From contig NZ_JAGSOH010000001.1 in NCBI RefSeq assembly GCF_018139625.1, positions 142,917 to 206,916 of the forward strand: DNA of 64,000 bases, read 5' to 3'. The DNA comes from Actinospica acidithermotolerans. GTDB taxonomy: Bacteria; Actinomycetota; Actinomycetes; Streptomycetales; Catenulisporaceae. Positions 42,479-52,173 of this stretch are shown here, piece after piece. Every line of letters begins with the position of its first letter. Position 1 is the first letter of the stretch. Both the position numbers and the translations under genes were made by a program. The notes under the pieces are model-generated. The model made no database searches. It had not been told where the DNA came from and saw only the letters and a program-made list of their open reading frames with translations.

Positions 42479-42607
42479 TTGTCCACAGGCTTCGAGTTAT
42501 CCACAGATGCGCCGCCGACTCCTCCACAGGTTTTCCACAGTGTGGAAAAGGGCCCCGAGTCTGTGGATAACCTGGTCGTCGGATCTCCTGTCGTCGGCTG
42601 TGGATAA
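42479..42607. promoter_or_regulatory. cluster of six DnaA boxes outside oriC
   Basis: In the 185-bp space between the convergent ends of the rhomboid gene and crgA: TTGTCCACA (42479-42487), TTATCCACA (42497-42505), TTTTCCACA (42531-42539), TGTGGAAAA (42541-42549), TGTGGATAA (42562-42570), TGTGGATAA (42599-42607). Four are perfect; the middle two form a palindrome. Confidence 0.85.
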
Positions 42608-42614
42608 AACGCGA

Positions 42615-42869
42615 TCAGCGCCAGCGCGTGGAGATCGCGAAGCCGCCCGCGATGAATCCGAAGCCGATCACGACGTTCCACGCGCCCAGCGCGTCGACCC
42701 AGCTGATGCTCGAGGCCAGGTAGTACAGCACCATCCAGCCCAGGCCGATGACGAAGAACGCGACCATGAACCGAGGCACCCAGGCCGAGGACTCCAGCTT
42801 GATCTTCTGCGGCTTCGGCTCGGTCGGCGGCGTGTACGCCACCTTGTCCCGGGTCTTCGACTTCGGCAC
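42615..42869 (-). CDS. crgA: cell division protein CrgA
   Basis: 84-residue protein with a hydrophilic N-terminus (V-P-K-S-K-T-R-D, then Y-T-P-P) and two transmembrane helices (about 33-53 and 62-79) ending S-T-R-W-R. CrgA is an FtsZ/FtsI-interacting divisome factor that inhibits or times septation in Streptomyces. GTG 42869 is preferred, with GGAGAG 4-5 nt upstream; GTG 42881 would add four residues. Neighbours include DnaA boxes on both sides. Confidence 0.92.
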   Translation of the reverse strand: MPKSKTRDKVAYTPPTEPKPQKIKLESSAWVPRFMVAFFVIGLGWMVLYYLASSISWVDALGAWNVVIGFGFIAGGFAISTRWR

Positions 42870-43062
42870 GGAACTCTCCACGTCATGAGGTCATTGGACG
42901 ACTGGTTGTCGCTGATACAGCGTAGCTGTGCGGGCTGCTCTAGGACAGTCCGCATTATCCGATTGCTACCTGAGAGCGGCATGGGAGACCGGCGTGTCGG
43001 GCCCTGAGTAGTCCCCAGCCTGTGGGAGGTTCGCTGTGCGCGGCCCGCCCGAATCCGAAAAG

Positions 43063-43071
43063 TTATCCACA
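43063..43071 (+). promoter_or_regulatory. single DnaA box upstream of the small membrane-protein gene
   Basis: TTATCCACA, a perfect box between crgA and the small gene at 43105. This 235-bp divergent region has no other motif I can support. Confidence 0.6.
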
Positions 43072-43104
43072 GACGGGTGTGGACTGTGCGGAGAGGAGCC
43101 CCCC

Positions 43105-43269
43105 GTGTACGCGTTGATCTGGCGTCGGCTGCCCGGCCCCCTGTGGATGAAGCTGGCGTGTGCGGTCGTCCTGGTTTCCCTGTTGGTCGTCTTACTGTTC
43201 GGCTGGGTTTTCCCCTGGGTCGAACCGTATCTGCCGTTCTCCGGCAGCGGGACGATCGGCGGCAGCTAG
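43105..43269 (+). CDS. small single-pass membrane protein
   Basis: 54 residues: Y-A-L-I-W-R-R-L-P-G-P, one transmembrane helix (about 17-38), then W-V-E-P-Y-L-P-F. GTG 43105 has AGGAG 7-9 nt upstream; the longer frame from 43036 includes a DnaA box and is unlikely. Proteins of this type lie beside crgA and the glutamine amidotransferase in streptomycetes. No function known. Confidence 0.75.
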   Translation: MYALIWRRLPGPLWMKLACAVVLVSLLVVLLFGWVFPWVEPYLPFSGSGTIGGS

Positions 43270-43279
43270 CCGGCCCGGG

Positions 43280-43909
43280 CTAAGCGGCCCGGCCGGCGAG
43301 GGTCGGCGCGAGGCCGACCGCGGCCTCGCGCGCCGCCGGGTCGCCGCACACGGCGAGCCAGTTGGCCAGCATCCGGTGGCCGCCGTCCGTGAGCACCGAC
43401 TCCGGGTGGAACTGCACCGCCTCGATGGGCAGCTCGCGGTGCCGCACCCCCATGACGATCTCGTCGGTGCGCGCCGTCACGATCAGTTCCGGCGGCACGG
43501 TCGCGGGTTCGATCGCCAGCGAGTGGTACCGGGTCGCCGTGAACGGGTTCTCCAGGCCCTCGAAGACGCCGAGCCCGTCGTGCGTCACCTCGCTCGTCTT
43601 GCCGTGCATCAGCTCCGGCGCCCGGCCGACCGTAGCGCCGAAGGCGACGCCGATCGACTGCAGCCCGAGGCAGACGCCGAACAGCGGCTGACGGGTCGTC
43701 GCGCAGTGCCGGACCATCTCGATGCACACGCCCGCGTGCTCCGGTGTGCCGGGGCCCGGGGAGAGCAGTACGCCGTCGAAGCCGTCGGCGTCGTCCACCG
43801 ACACGGCGTCGTTGCGGCGCACGTCGCACTCCGCGCCGAGCTGGTACAGGTACTGCACCAGGTTGTAGACGAACGAGTCGTAGTTGTCCACGACGAGGAT
43901 GCGCGCCAT
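43280..43909 (-). CDS. aminodeoxychorismate/anthranilate synthase component II
   Basis: Class I glutamine amidotransferase, 209 residues, giving ammonia for aminodeoxychorismate (folate) or anthranilate (tryptophan) synthesis. D-N-Y-D-S-F-V-Y-N-L near the start; L-L-S-P-G-P-G-T-P; nucleophile in G-V-C-L-G-L-Q (about Cys79); His and Glu in Q-F-H-P-E-S-V. A pabA or trpG symbol cannot be chosen from sequence alone. It lies 22 bp after pknB on the same strand. Confidence 0.93.
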   Translation of the reverse strand: MARILVVDNYDSFVYNLVQYLYQLGAECDVRRNDAVSVDDADGFDGVLLSPGPGTPEHAGVCIEMVRHCATTRQPLFGVCLGLQSIGVAFGATVGRAPELMHGKTSEVTHDGLGVFEGLENPFTATRYHSLAIEPATVPPELIVTARTDEIVMGVRHRELPIEAVQFHPESVLTDGGHRMLANWLAVCGDPAAREAAVGLAPTLAGRAA

Positions 43910-43931
43910 CGGTCCAGTCCTCGCAGCCGGC

Positions 43932-45866
43932 TCAGCCGTTGCCGTTGTTGCCGCCGTTGAGCCCGCCCAGCAGGCCGCCGGTGCTGGAGTCGGTGGCGGT
44001 CGGGGTGGCCGTCGCGGTCGCCGTGTCGGTGGCCGAGGCGCCGGCTCCGGACGAGCAGGTGATCGTGATCGACGTGCCCTTGTTCACCGTGCTGTTCGGC
44101 GCCGGGCTCGTGGTGATCACGGTGTTCGCCGCGAAGGACGGGCTCGCCTCGTAGGTGAACTGGCTGTTGACGCTCAGGCCCATGCCGGTCAGCTCCGAGT
44201 CGGCGTCGCTGCAGCTCTTGTTGACCACGTCGCTCGGCACGGTCACGGTGCCCGGGCCGCCCGAGATCACCACGACCAGCGGGGTGGTCACGGGCTCGGT
44301 CTGGCCGAGCAGCGACTTGCCGTTCGCGTCCTGGATGTCGATCGCGTCGCCGACGGCCACCGAGGAGCTCGTCTGCTGCTTGGTCGTCACGTTCGTGAAG
44401 CCCTTGGACTGCAGCGTGGAGACCGTCTGGCTGCCGCTGGTGTTCGTCAGCGTGGACGGCAGCGTGTACTGCACCGGGCCGGACGAGACGCAGTACCCGA
44501 CGGCCTGGCCGAGGGTGGCCGAGGCGCCGGAGGCCGGGCTCTGCGAGATGATCTCGCCGCTCTTGATCGAGTTGCTGCTGGTCCCGCTGCCGCAGTTGGA
44601 GGTGCCGAGCTTGTAGCCGGCGTTCTTCAGCGTCGTCTCGGCCTGGGTCAGCGTCTGCCCGGTGATCGTCGGGACGGTGCCGGTGGTCGCGCTGCTGCCG
44701 GCGAAGACCGTCTTGAAGACGAAGATCGCGAGCACCGCGAGGACGACCACGACCACGCCGAGGATGATCCAGCCGGTCTTGTCCTTCTCCTTGCCGCGGG
44801 TGGCCGGGGAGGCTCCGGCCCGGCGCGAGCGCGGCACCTCGTCCTCGGGGGCCTCCTGGCCGTACTCGGAGCCCTGGTACGCCGTCGGCTCGTAGCGGGT
44901 CTGCGCCGCCGCGGAGCCGTAGCCCCCGGCTCCGTAGCCGCGGCCGGACGGGGAGGACATCACCGTGGTCGGGGCGGCCGCCGCGCCGAAGCCCGCGGCC
45001 ACCGTCGGGGCGGCGGCGACCGGGCGGCCGTCGAGGGCGCGCTCGAGGTCGGCGCGCATGTCGTCCGCGGACTGGTAGCGCTCGTCCGGGTGCTTGGCCA
45101 GCGCCTTCATCACGATCGCGTCGACCACCGGGGGGACCTCGGGGTCGTAGTACGACGGCGGGTTCGGCGCCTCCCGCACGTGCTGGTAGGCCACCGCGAC
45201 CGGGGAGTCGCCGATGAACGGCGGACGGCCGGTGAGCAGCTCGTAGAGCAGGCAGCCGGTGGAGTAGAGGTCGGAGCGCGCGTCCACCTGCTCGCCCTTG
45301 GCCTGTTCCGGCGAGAGGTACTGCGCGGTGCCGATCACGGCCGCGGTCTGCGTCATCGTCATGCCGGCGTCGCCCATCGCGCGGGCGATGCCGAAGTCCA
45401 TCACCTTGACCGCGCCGCCGCGGGTGAGCATGACGTTCGCCGGCTTGATGTCGCGGTGCACGATGCCGTTGCGGTGCGAGTAGTCCAGGGCCTGCAGCAC
45501 GCCGCCGGTGATCTCCAGCGAGCGCTCGGGCAGCAACTTGCGGCCGGAGTGCAGCAGGTCGCGCAGCGTCGAGCCGTCCACGTACTCCATGACGATGAAC
45601 GGCAGCGAGACCCCGCCGATGAAGTCCTCGCCGGTGTCGTACACGGCGACGATCGCGGGGTGGTTGAGGGAGGCGGCCGACTGGGCCTCGCGGCGGAAAC
45701 GGGCCTGGAAGGTGGCGTCCCTGGCCATGTCGGCGCGCAGCGTCTTGACGGCCACGGCCCGGCCCAGCCGGATGTCCCTGGCCATGTAGACCTCGGCCAT
45801 TCCGCCCCGGCCCAGGACCGCGCCGAGCTCGTACCTGTTGCCCAGGCGACGCGGCTCTTCCATCAT
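43932..45866 (-). CDS. pknB: PASTA-domain serine/threonine kinase
   Basis: Membrane kinase of 644 residues coordinating growth and division. Kinase domain about 12-275: glycine loop G-R-G-G-M-A-E-V, Lys41 in [12 protein letters not shown] (137-144), D-F-G (157-159), all catalytic residues present. A Gly/Ala linker, one transmembrane helix (about 365-389), then about three extracellular PASTA repeats (about 395-615) that sense muropeptide or lipid II, and a Ser/Thr/Ala tail with G-G-L-N-G-G-N-N-G. Last kinase-related gene of the fhaA-pbpA cluster. Confidence 0.95.
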   Translation of the reverse strand: MMEEPRRLGNRYELGAVLGRGGMAEVYMARDIRLGRAVAVKTLRADMARDATFQARFRREAQSAASLNHPAIVAVYDTGEDFIGGVSLPFIVMEYVDGSTLRDLLHSGRKLLPERSLEITGGVLQALDYSHRNGIVHRDIKPANVMLTRGGAVKVMDFGIARAMGDAGMTMTQTAAVIGTAQYLSPEQAKGEQVDARSDLYSTGCLLYELLTGRPPFIGDSPVAVAYQHVREAPNPPSYYDPEVPPVVDAIVMKALAKHPDERYQSADDMRADLERALDGRPVAAAPTVAAGFGAAAAPTTVMSSPSGRGYGAGGYGSAAAQTRYEPTAYQGSEYGQEAPEDEVPRSRRAGASPATRGKEKDKTGWIILGVVVVVLAVLAIFVFKTVFAGSSATTGTVPTITGQTLTQAETTLKNAGYKLGTSNCGSGTSSNSIKSGEIISQSPASGASATLGQAVGYCVSSGPVQYTLPSTLTNTSGSQTVSTLQSKGFTNVTTKQQTSSSVAVGDAIDIQDANGKSLLGQTEPVTTPLVVVISGGPGTVTVPSDVVNKSCSDADSELTGMGLSVNSQFTYEASPSFAANTVITTSPAPNSTVNKGTSITITCSSGAGASATDTATATATPTATDSSTGGLLGGLNGGNNGNG

Positions 45867-46004
45867 TCAGCCCTTCCCCGGCCGGTTCCGGCCATTCCTG
45901 CCATCGGGCGAAGTGTACCGGTGCCGGGCGGACCCTGCGGAAGCCTGCCGCCCCCGGTCCGACCGGCGACCGGTCTCACATCGCCTGTCCAGTTCGCGCT
46001 CCTG

Positions 46005-47483
46005 CTACCCGACCACGGCCTTGATCACGGCTGCCGCGATCGGGCCGGCCAGGCTGTTGCCGAACGCGTCGCTCGGCTGCACGTTGTTGTCCGCCACCAT
46101 GACGGCCACGGCGACCTGCGGGTTGTTCGCCGGCGCGTAGGCGACCATCCACGCCACCGGGTTCTGCCCGGTGCCGCGCTCGGCGGTGCCGGTCTTCGCC
46201 GCTACAGAGACGCCGAGATTCTGCAAGCTGGTTGCGGTTCCGTTCGTGACCACGTCCTGCATCATCGTGGACAGCTCGCTCGCCACGGAGCCGGAGATCG
46301 GCGTGGAGTACGTCGTCGGCGTGGCACTCGCGATGACGTTCCCGCTGGTGTCCAGCTCCTTGGAGATCAGGTACGGCGCCTCGATCGTGCCGCCGTTGGC
46401 CACCGCGGACGCCATCATCGCGCCCTCCAGCGGGGTCATCGTCACGTCGAACTGGCCGATCGAGGACTGGGCGAGCTGCGCCTGGCTCAGGTTCTTCGGG
46501 AACACCGAGGTCGAGGTGGTCATCGGCACCGTGAGGCCGGTCTTGTTGAACCCGAAGGACTCGGCCATCGACTGCACGCTGGACTCGCCGAGCTTCATGC
46601 CGACGTAGCCGTAGACCGTGTTGCAGGACTGCGCGAACGCGTCCATCAGCACGGCGCTGTTGCAGGTCTCACCGCCCGAGTTGGAGATCGTCGAGGTGGA
46701 CTGCGGCAGCGCGAGCGTGGTCAGCGGTGCGCCGGAGATCGACGTCGTCGGCGTCACGGTCTGGCCGTCGATGCCGTCGGTCAGCGCGGCGGCCGAGGTG
46801 ACGATCTTGAACGTCGAGCCGGGCGGGTAGGTCTCGTTCAGCGCCCGGTCCAGCTCCGGCTGCAGCGCGTTGTTCTGCAGCGAGGTCGCGTAGTCGTTCT
46901 GCGTCGTCGCGCTCGGGGAGGCGAGCTTGTTCGGGTCGTAGCTCGGCGCCGAGACCAGGGCGAGGATCGCGCCGGTCTTCGGGTTGATCGCGGCCACCGC
47001 GCCGACGCCGGACGAGCTGAGCTCGCCGGTCAGCGCCTGGTAAGCGGCGTCCTGCGCCTTCGCGTCGATCGTGGTGACCACGGAGCCGCCGGCCTGGTTC
47101 TTGCCCTCGGCCTTGCGCAGGAAGTTCTGCGTGGCCAGCCGGGTGTCCTTGCCGTTGAGCAGAGTGTTCTCGTACTGCTCGAGCGCCGCGGTGCCGTAGT
47201 TCGAGGAGAAGTAGCCGGTCACCGGCGCGTACTCGGAGCCGTTCGAGTAGACGCGCTGGTACTTCATCGTCGAGCTGCTGGTGGCCTTCGAGGTGGCCAC
47301 GTTCGTCGAGCCGACGATGATGTTGCCGCGCTGGACCTGGTAGTTGTAGATCGTGTTCCGGTAGTTGTCCGCGTGAGCCGAGTAGGAGCTCGCCTTGACG
47401 ACCTGGATCCAGTTGCCTTCCAGGAAGAGCGCGGCGAAAAGGGCGAAGCAGAAGATCGCCACTTTCTTGATCGGTCGGTTCAC
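46005..47483 (-). CDS. pbpA: penicillin-binding protein 2-type transpeptidase
   Basis: 492 residues. A membrane anchor (about 7-25) is followed by a non-catalytic pedestal domain and the transpeptidase domain with S-T-F-K (223-226, nucleophile Ser223), S-C-N (286-288) and K-T-G-T (near 437). It crosslinks peptidoglycan, partnered by the neighbouring SEDS protein. GTG 47483 overlaps the rodA/ftsW stop by 4 nt. The upstream open frame is a shadow of the SEDS gene. Confidence 0.95.
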   Translation of the reverse strand: MNRPIKKVAIFCFALFAALFLEGNWIQVVKASSYSAHADNYRNTIYNYQVQRGNIIVGSTNVATSKATSSSTMKYQRVYSNGSEYAPVTGYFSSNYGTAALEQYENTLLNGKDTRLATQNFLRKAEGKNQAGGSVVTTIDAKAQDAAYQALTGELSSSGVGAVAAINPKTGAILALVSAPSYDPNKLASPSATTQNDYATSLQNNALQPELDRALNETYPPGSTFKIVTSAAALTDGIDGQTVTPTTSISGAPLTTLALPQSTSTISNSGGETCNSAVLMDAFAQSCNTVYGYVGMKLGESSVQSMAESFGFNKTGLTVPMTTSTSVFPKNLSQAQLAQSSIGQFDVTMTPLEGAMMASAVANGGTIEAPYLISKELDTSGNVIASATPTTYSTPISGSVASELSTMMQDVVTNGTATSLQNLGVSVAAKTGTAERGTGQNPVAWMVAYAPANNPQVAVAVMVADNNVQPSDAFGNSLAGPIAAAVIKAVVG

Positions 47484-48964
47484 GTGCGCACCGCCTTGTC
47501 CTGTCCGTAGTACCTGCCCCCGTCGTCGGTACGGCCGGGGGAGCGTGGGTCGAGCAGGCTCGGCGGAGCCGTGAGCGGAAGCGCCGGAGGCAGCGGCCGG
47601 CGTGCCGCGTCGGAGATCCTGAGCAGCAGGGCGACCAGGATCCAGTTGGCGAGTAGGGCCGAACCTCCGGCCGCCAGGAAGGGCATCGGCAGGCCGGTGA
47701 GCGGGATGACCCGCATCACGCCGCCGGCCGTGATGAACACCTGGAGGGCGAAGGTGACCGCGAGTCCGCTGGCGAAGAGCTTGCCGAACGGGTCGCGGAC
47801 GAGCAGCGCGGTCTTCAGGCCGCGGGCGACGAACAGCGCGTAGGAGATGAGCAGGGCCGCCAGGCCGATCAGGCCGAGCTCCTCGCCGACGGTGTCCATG
47901 ATGTAGTCGGCGTTGTTCGCGAAGCCGACCAGGGTGGGATAGCCCTGGTTCAGGCCGGTGCCGAACAGCCCGCCGTTGGCGAAGGCGTACAGCGACTGCG
48001 CGGTCTGCCGCGAGTTGCCGGTCACCGAGCCGAAGGGGTTGAGCCAGGAGTCGAAGCGCGCCTGGACGTGCGAGAAGGTCATCGCGACCAGCGCCGCGCC
48101 GCCGATGAACATCACGACGCCGAAGATCAGCCAGCTGGCGCGCTCGGTGGCCAGGTAGAGCATGATCACGAACGCGCCGAAGAACATCAGCGAGACGCCG
48201 AGGTCGGTCTCCCGGATCAGCACCAGCATCGCGAACGCCCAGCAGACCACCAGCGGGCCCATGTCGCGGCCGCGCGGGATGTAGACGCCGAGCACCTTCC
48301 GGCTGGCCAGCGCGAGGGTGTCCCGCTTGGTGTGCAGGTAGGCGGCGAAGAAGCTGACCATGAGCAGCTTGCCGAACTCGGCGGGCTGGATCGACAGGCC
48401 GGCGAACTTGATCCAGCTGCGCGCGCCGTTGACCTCGGACATCGAGGCGGGCAGCACGGCCGGCAGCGCGATCAGGATCAGTCCGGCCAGCGCCGAGATG
48501 TACGCGTAGCGCTGCAGGATCTTGTGGTCGCGCAGGAAGAAGAGCACCGCGACCAGCACCGCGACGCCGAGCACCGTGAAGATCGCCTGCTGCCCGGCCG
48601 CGCCCGCCTTGGGCGCGAGCTTGTTCGCGATGTTGTACGGGTCGAGCCGGGAGATCAGCACCAGGCCGAGCCCGTTGATCATCGCGGCCAGCGGCAGCAG
48701 CAGCGGGTCGGCGTACGGTGCCAGCCAGCGCACCGCGAGGTGGGCGACCAGCAGCACGGCGGCGAACAGCACGCCGACGGTCCAGTAGTTCGCCGGGAGC
48801 TTGGCGGCCGAGCTGGCCAGCCCGACGTTCGCGTAGGCGAACATCCCGACGGTCCACGCTCCGGCGAGCAGTACGGCCTCGGCGTTGCGCCGCTTCGGAA
48901 TCTCCGGTTCGGCCGGGGGCGGTGAGACCGCGCCTCCGACCGACGGGCTGGCGGCCATCGACAT
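47480..48964 (-). CDS. rodA: SEDS peptidoglycan glycosyltransferase (RodA/FtsW)
   Basis: 494 residues, about ten to twelve transmembrane helices. S-W-I-K-F-A-G-L-S-I-Q-P-A-E-F-G-K (about 153-169) is the family motif; R-E-T-D-L-G-V-S (about 230) includes the catalytic Asp region; also F-G-L-G/ E-E-L-G-L-I-G. It polymerises glycan strands, and its pairing with pbpA (4-nt overlap) supports a joint elongasome or divisome enzyme. RodA versus FtsW cannot be settled by eye. Confidence 0.92.
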   Translation of the reverse strand: MSMAASPSVGGAVSPPPAEPEIPKRRNAEAVLLAGAWTVGMFAYANVGLASSAAKLPANYWTVGVLFAAVLLVAHLAVRWLAPYADPLLLPLAAMINGLGLVLISRLDPYNIANKLAPKAGAAGQQAIFTVLGVAVLVAVLFFLRDHKILQRYAYISALAGLILIALPAVLPASMSEVNGARSWIKFAGLSIQPAEFGKLLMVSFFAAYLHTKRDTLALASRKVLGVYIPRGRDMGPLVVCWAFAMLVLIRETDLGVSLMFFGAFVIMLYLATERASWLIFGVVMFIGGAALVAMTFSHVQARFDSWLNPFGSVTGNSRQTAQSLYAFANGGLFGTGLNQGYPTLVGFANNADYIMDTVGEELGLIGLAALLISYALFVARGLKTALLVRDPFGKLFASGLAVTFALQVFITAGGVMRVIPLTGLPMPFLAAGGSALLANWILVALLLRISDAARRPLPPALPLTAPPSLLDPRSPGRTDDGGRYYGQDKAVRT

Positions 48965-49011
48965 CGCGTTCCTGTCCTGTCCCTGTCCCTGTCGCTGCGG
49001 TTAAGGCCGGA

Positions 49012-50667
49012 TCAGCCGGTGCTTCCCGGGCAATCGGCGGTAAGTTGGCCCAAAACGGTGTTACCGGAGCTTACCGAGCTCGACGGCGAGACGCTCGGCG
49101 TGGGCGCTGCGGTGGGTGAGGCCGAGGTCGTGGCGCTCGACGAGGAATGGGCACTCGCGGAGGCGGTGGCCTTGCCGGCGGCGGTAGTTGACGCCTTGTC
49201 GGTGGCCTTGGCGGTCGAGGTCCCCGTGCTGTGCGGGGTCGAACTCGCGGAGGGTGATGCGGTGGCGGTCGGGGAGCTGCTGGCGGTGAGGGTCGGCGTG
49301 GCCGCTATGGCCGCGCACTCGCTCTCCATGACCGAGAGTGTCGAGACGATGGTCTTCGCGTCGGTCAGGCTGGTCGCGGTTATCGAGTCGTCGACCTTCG
49401 CCTGCTCGCTGGTCGGCAGCCCGGCCACCGTCACCATCGCGCTCGTGTAGACGTGGGAGAGTTTTATCCCGGCGAGCGAGTAGTCGACGCCCTGGTAGAT
49501 CGCCACGTGGCCGTTGCCGTCGGCCCCGACGTAGTACTGCTGCTGCGTGTAGTAGTAGCCGCCGGCCGCCGCGGCCGCGAGCAGCACGACACACGTTCCG
49601 CCGACGATCGCCGGCTTGACCCAGCGTTTGCGGCGCCGCGCTTCCGGCTCGTCCCCCGCGACCGCCTCCATCTCGGCGGTGTCCCCGGTGACGGACGGTG
49701 CCGGCAGCACGGGCGCGTCGGGCTGGGCGGGGCTCTGGTTCTCGCCGGCGGCCAGGATGGCGCCCGCGTTCATCATCCCGGTCGCGTTCGGGTCGGCCGG
49801 GTTCGCGCCCGGCTGGCCGGTGGACTCCGAGTAGGACGGCAGGTTCGCCTGGTTCTCGGCTGCCGCGCCGACCACGACCGGAAGCTCCAGGTACTGGGTC
49901 TCGGCCTGGCTCGGCGGGCGCGAGCCCTGCGGCGCCTGCTCGAAGGCGTCCGCCACGATGCAGGTGATGTTGTCCGCGCCGCCGCCGCGCAGCGCGTGCT
50001 GGATCAGCGTCTCGGCGGCGTGGTGCGGATCCCCGTAGCCGGTCAGCGTCGAGGCGAGGGTGTTGAAGGGTACGAATCCGGAGAGCCCGTCGCTGCAGAG
50101 CAGGTAGCGGTCCCCTGCCTGCAGGTCAAGGACCGTCAGATCGAGGTCGACCTCTGCCGTGGTGCCGAGCGCGCGCATCAGCAGCGAGCGCTGCGGGTGC
50201 CGCTCCGCCTCGTCCGGGGTGATCTGCCCCTCGTCGATCAGCCGCTGCACCCAGGTGTGGTCGGTGGAGATCTGCTCGAGCACCCCGCCCCGCAGCCGGT
50301 AGGCGCGCGAGTCGCCGATGTGCGCGAAGGCGAAGTGGCTGCCGCCGGCCAGGAACAGCGCCGTACACGTGGTGCCCATGCCCTCGAGCTCGGGCTGCTG
50401 CGCGATGATGGCGCGGATCTTGGTGTTGGCCAGCTTGACCCGGTCGTCGAGGTCCCGCACCGGATCCCCGCTCAGCCCCGTGGTATGCGGCGAATCGAGC
50501 TCTGCCAGAGTCTGCACCGCGACGGCGGAAGCGATCTCGCCGGCTGCCTGCCCGCCCATGCCGTCGGCGATCACCAGCAGGCGTGAGCTGGCATAGCCGG
50601 AGTCCTCGTTACCGTCGCGAATCAGGCCGACGTGCGAACGCGCTGCGTACCGCAGGGACAGGCTCAT
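49012..50667 (-). CDS. pstP: PP2C-type serine/threonine phosphatase with membrane anchor
   Basis: 551 residues. N-terminal PPM phosphatase (about 5-240): R-D-G-N-E-D (metal Asp18/Asp22), I-A-D-G-M-G-G (Asp35), H-I-G-D-S-R, C-S-D-G-L-S-G (Asp193) and A-D-N-I-T (Asp232), all metal ligands present. A transmembrane helix lies at about 348-370, and a ~180-residue extracellular Ser/Thr-rich region ends the protein. It removes phosphates added by PknB-type kinases. Position between fhaB and rodA is conserved. Confidence 0.93.
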   Translation of the reverse strand: MSLSLRYAARSHVGLIRDGNEDSGYASSRLLVIADGMGGQAAGEIASAVAVQTLAELDSPHTTGLSGDPVRDLDDRVKLANTKIRAIIAQQPELEGMGTTCTALFLAGGSHFAFAHIGDSRAYRLRGGVLEQISTDHTWVQRLIDEGQITPDEAERHPQRSLLMRALGTTAEVDLDLTVLDLQAGDRYLLCSDGLSGFVPFNTLASTLTGYGDPHHAAETLIQHALRGGGADNITCIVADAFEQAPQGSRPPSQAETQYLELPVVVGAAAENQANLPSYSESTGQPGANPADPNATGMMNAGAILAAGENQSPAQPDAPVLPAPSVTGDTAEMEAVAGDEPEARRRKRWVKPAIVGGTCVVLLAAAAAGGYYYTQQQYYVGADGNGHVAIYQGVDYSLAGIKLSHVYTSAMVTVAGLPTSEQAKVDDSITATSLTDAKTIVSTLSVMESECAAIAATPTLTASSSPTATASPSASSTPHSTGTSTAKATDKASTTAAGKATASASAHSSSSATTSASPTAAPTPSVSPSSSVSSGNTVLGQLTADCPGSTG

Positions 50668-50801
50668 CGAATCTTCTTCCGCTGCAACCGGGGCTTCGGG
50701 CGCGGGCTCGTGCGCCGCGTAGCCGAGAGCCTAGCGGTTCGGCATGAGGCGCCAACGGCCCTTCGCATGGTGGGGTGACCGTGGTCGGGGGGACAGCCTA
50801 G

Positions 50802-51296
50802 TCACTTCTTCAGTTCGAGGGCGGTCTTCCCGATCCGGACGGGCACGCCCAACGGTACCGGTGTCGGCCCGTTGATCTTCGTGCGGTCCAGGTACGTGCC
50901 GTTCGTCGAACCCAGATCCTCGACGATCCACTGTCCGGAGGCGTCCGGGTAGATGCGCGCGTGCCGGCTGGAGGCGAAGTCGTCGTCGAGCACGATGGTC
51001 GAGTCGTGCGCGCGGCCGAGGGTGATCTGAACACCCGTCAGCGGGACGCTGGTGCCCGCCAGGGAGCCGCTGACGACCTCGAGCCGGGTCGGCACGCCGC
51101 CGCGCCGCGGCCGGGCGCCGGAGGCCGCGGACTGCGCCGGCGGGGCGGGGGCGGCCTTGGCGGCCGAGCGGCCGCGGCCGGAGCGCGTGCCGGCGCCGAA
51201 CACGTCGGTGCGCACCACGCCGAGGGCGAGCAGCACGAACACCCAGAGTATCGCCAGCAGGCCGAGCTTCATGACGGTGATCGTCAGGCCGGTCAT
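50802..51296 (-). CDS. fhaB: FHA-domain membrane protein FhaB
   Basis: 164 residues: one N-terminal transmembrane helix (about 4-27), a basic Ala/Pro linker and an FHA phosphothreonine-binding domain (about 75-164) with L-G-R-A-H-D-S, S-S-R-H-A-R and S-T-N-G-T-Y-L. ATG 51296 is chosen (GGGAG 9 nt upstream); an in-frame TTG five codons earlier is less likely. Binds phosphorylated partners of the PknB system. Confidence 0.92.
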   Translation of the reverse strand: MTGLTITVMKLGLLAILWVFVLLALGVVRTDVFGAGTRSGRGRSAAKAAPAPPAQSAASGARPRRGGVPTRLEVVSGSLAGTSVPLTGVQITLGRAHDSTIVLDDDFASSRHARIYPDASGQWIVEDLGSTNGTYLDRTKINGPTPVPLGVPVRIGKTALELKK

Positions 51297-51342
51297 CGAG
51301 GTGGCTCCCAATCAGCGGTCGGACAGGCAGGGCGTACGGAGC

Positions 51343-52173
51343 CTAGCGCGCTTCCTGCCGGAAGATGATGGTCGTGTTGCCGAGGTGGATCACCGATCCG
51401 TCGCGCAGCTGGGCCTGCCGCACGTGCTGGTCGTCCACGACGATTCCGTTGGTCGAGCCGAGGTCCGAGATGACCGAGGGTACTCCGACCCGGATCTCGG
51501 CGTGCCGCCGGGAGACCGAGGGGTCGTCGATCCGCAGGTCCACGTCCGTGCCGCGGCCGAGACTGGTCACCGCGCGGGCGAGCTGGTGGCGCACGCCGTT
51601 GACCTCGACCCAGCAGCTGCCCGGGCCCGACGGCTGCGGGGGCGGGTAGCCGCCGCCCTGCTGCGGCGCGCCGAACGGCGGCTGCTGCGGCGGGGCGCCG
51701 AAGGGCTGCTGCGGCGGCATCGGCGGGGCGGCCTGCGGGTAGCCCTGCTGCGGCGCGCCGTAGCCCTGCGCCTGCGGCGGGTATCCCTGCATCTGCACCA
51801 CGCCGGCCAGCGCCTGCGAGCGGATCCGGAACATCCCGGTGCTCAGGTCCTGGACGCGCTCGAACTTCACCTCGACCGGCCCGACGAACATGTAGCGCTG
51901 CTCGCGGCCGTGCTCCTGCAGCAGTTCGCCGAGTTCGGCGGACAGCGGCCCGGCGTACGTGGCGAGGCGCTCGTAGTCGTGCGCGCCGAGTTCCACGGTG
52001 AAGTCGTTCGGCACCATGACGCGGCCCTGGCTCACCGGGGCCGCCCGGTCGTCGCACTCGCGCTGCAGGGCGCTGGCGATCTCCACCGGCTGGACCTCGG
52101 ACTTGAAGGCCTTCGCGAAGGCGCCGTTGACCAGGCCTTCGAGGCGTCGCTCAAAGCGCTGGAGAACTCCCAC
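51343..52173 (-). CDS. fhaA: DUF3662/FHA protein FhaA
   Basis: 276 residues: DUF3662 domain (about 1-120, L-Q-R-F-E-R-R-L-E-G-L-V-N-G), a Gln/Pro/Gly-rich linker (about 130-185, repeats of Q-Q-P-F-G-A-P-P) and a C-terminal FHA domain with L-G-R-G-T-D, S-R-R-H-A-E and S-T-N-G-I-V. In mycobacteria FhaA binds the phosphorylated MviN pseudokinase; a pseudokinase next to murJ is present here too. First gene of the cluster. Confidence 0.93.
   Translation of the reverse strand: MGVLQRFERRLEGLVNGAFAKAFKSEVQPVEIASALQRECDDRAAPVSQGRVMVPNDFTVELGAHDYERLATYAGPLSAELGELLQEHGREQRYMFVGPVEVKFERVQDLSTGMFRIRSQALAGVVQMQGYPPQAQGYGAPQQGYPQAAPPMPPQQPFGAPPQQPPFGAPQQGGGYPPPQPSGPGSCWVEVNGVRHQLARAVTSLGRGTDVDLRIDDPSVSRRHAEIRVGVPSVISDLGSTNGIVVDDQHVRQAQLRDGSVIHLGNTTIIFRQEAR

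Noticed and set aside
43884..47510. 1208-codon plus-strand frame opposite pknB and pbpA
   Set aside because: Shadow frame; the minus strand carries intact kinase, PASTA and transpeptidase motifs.
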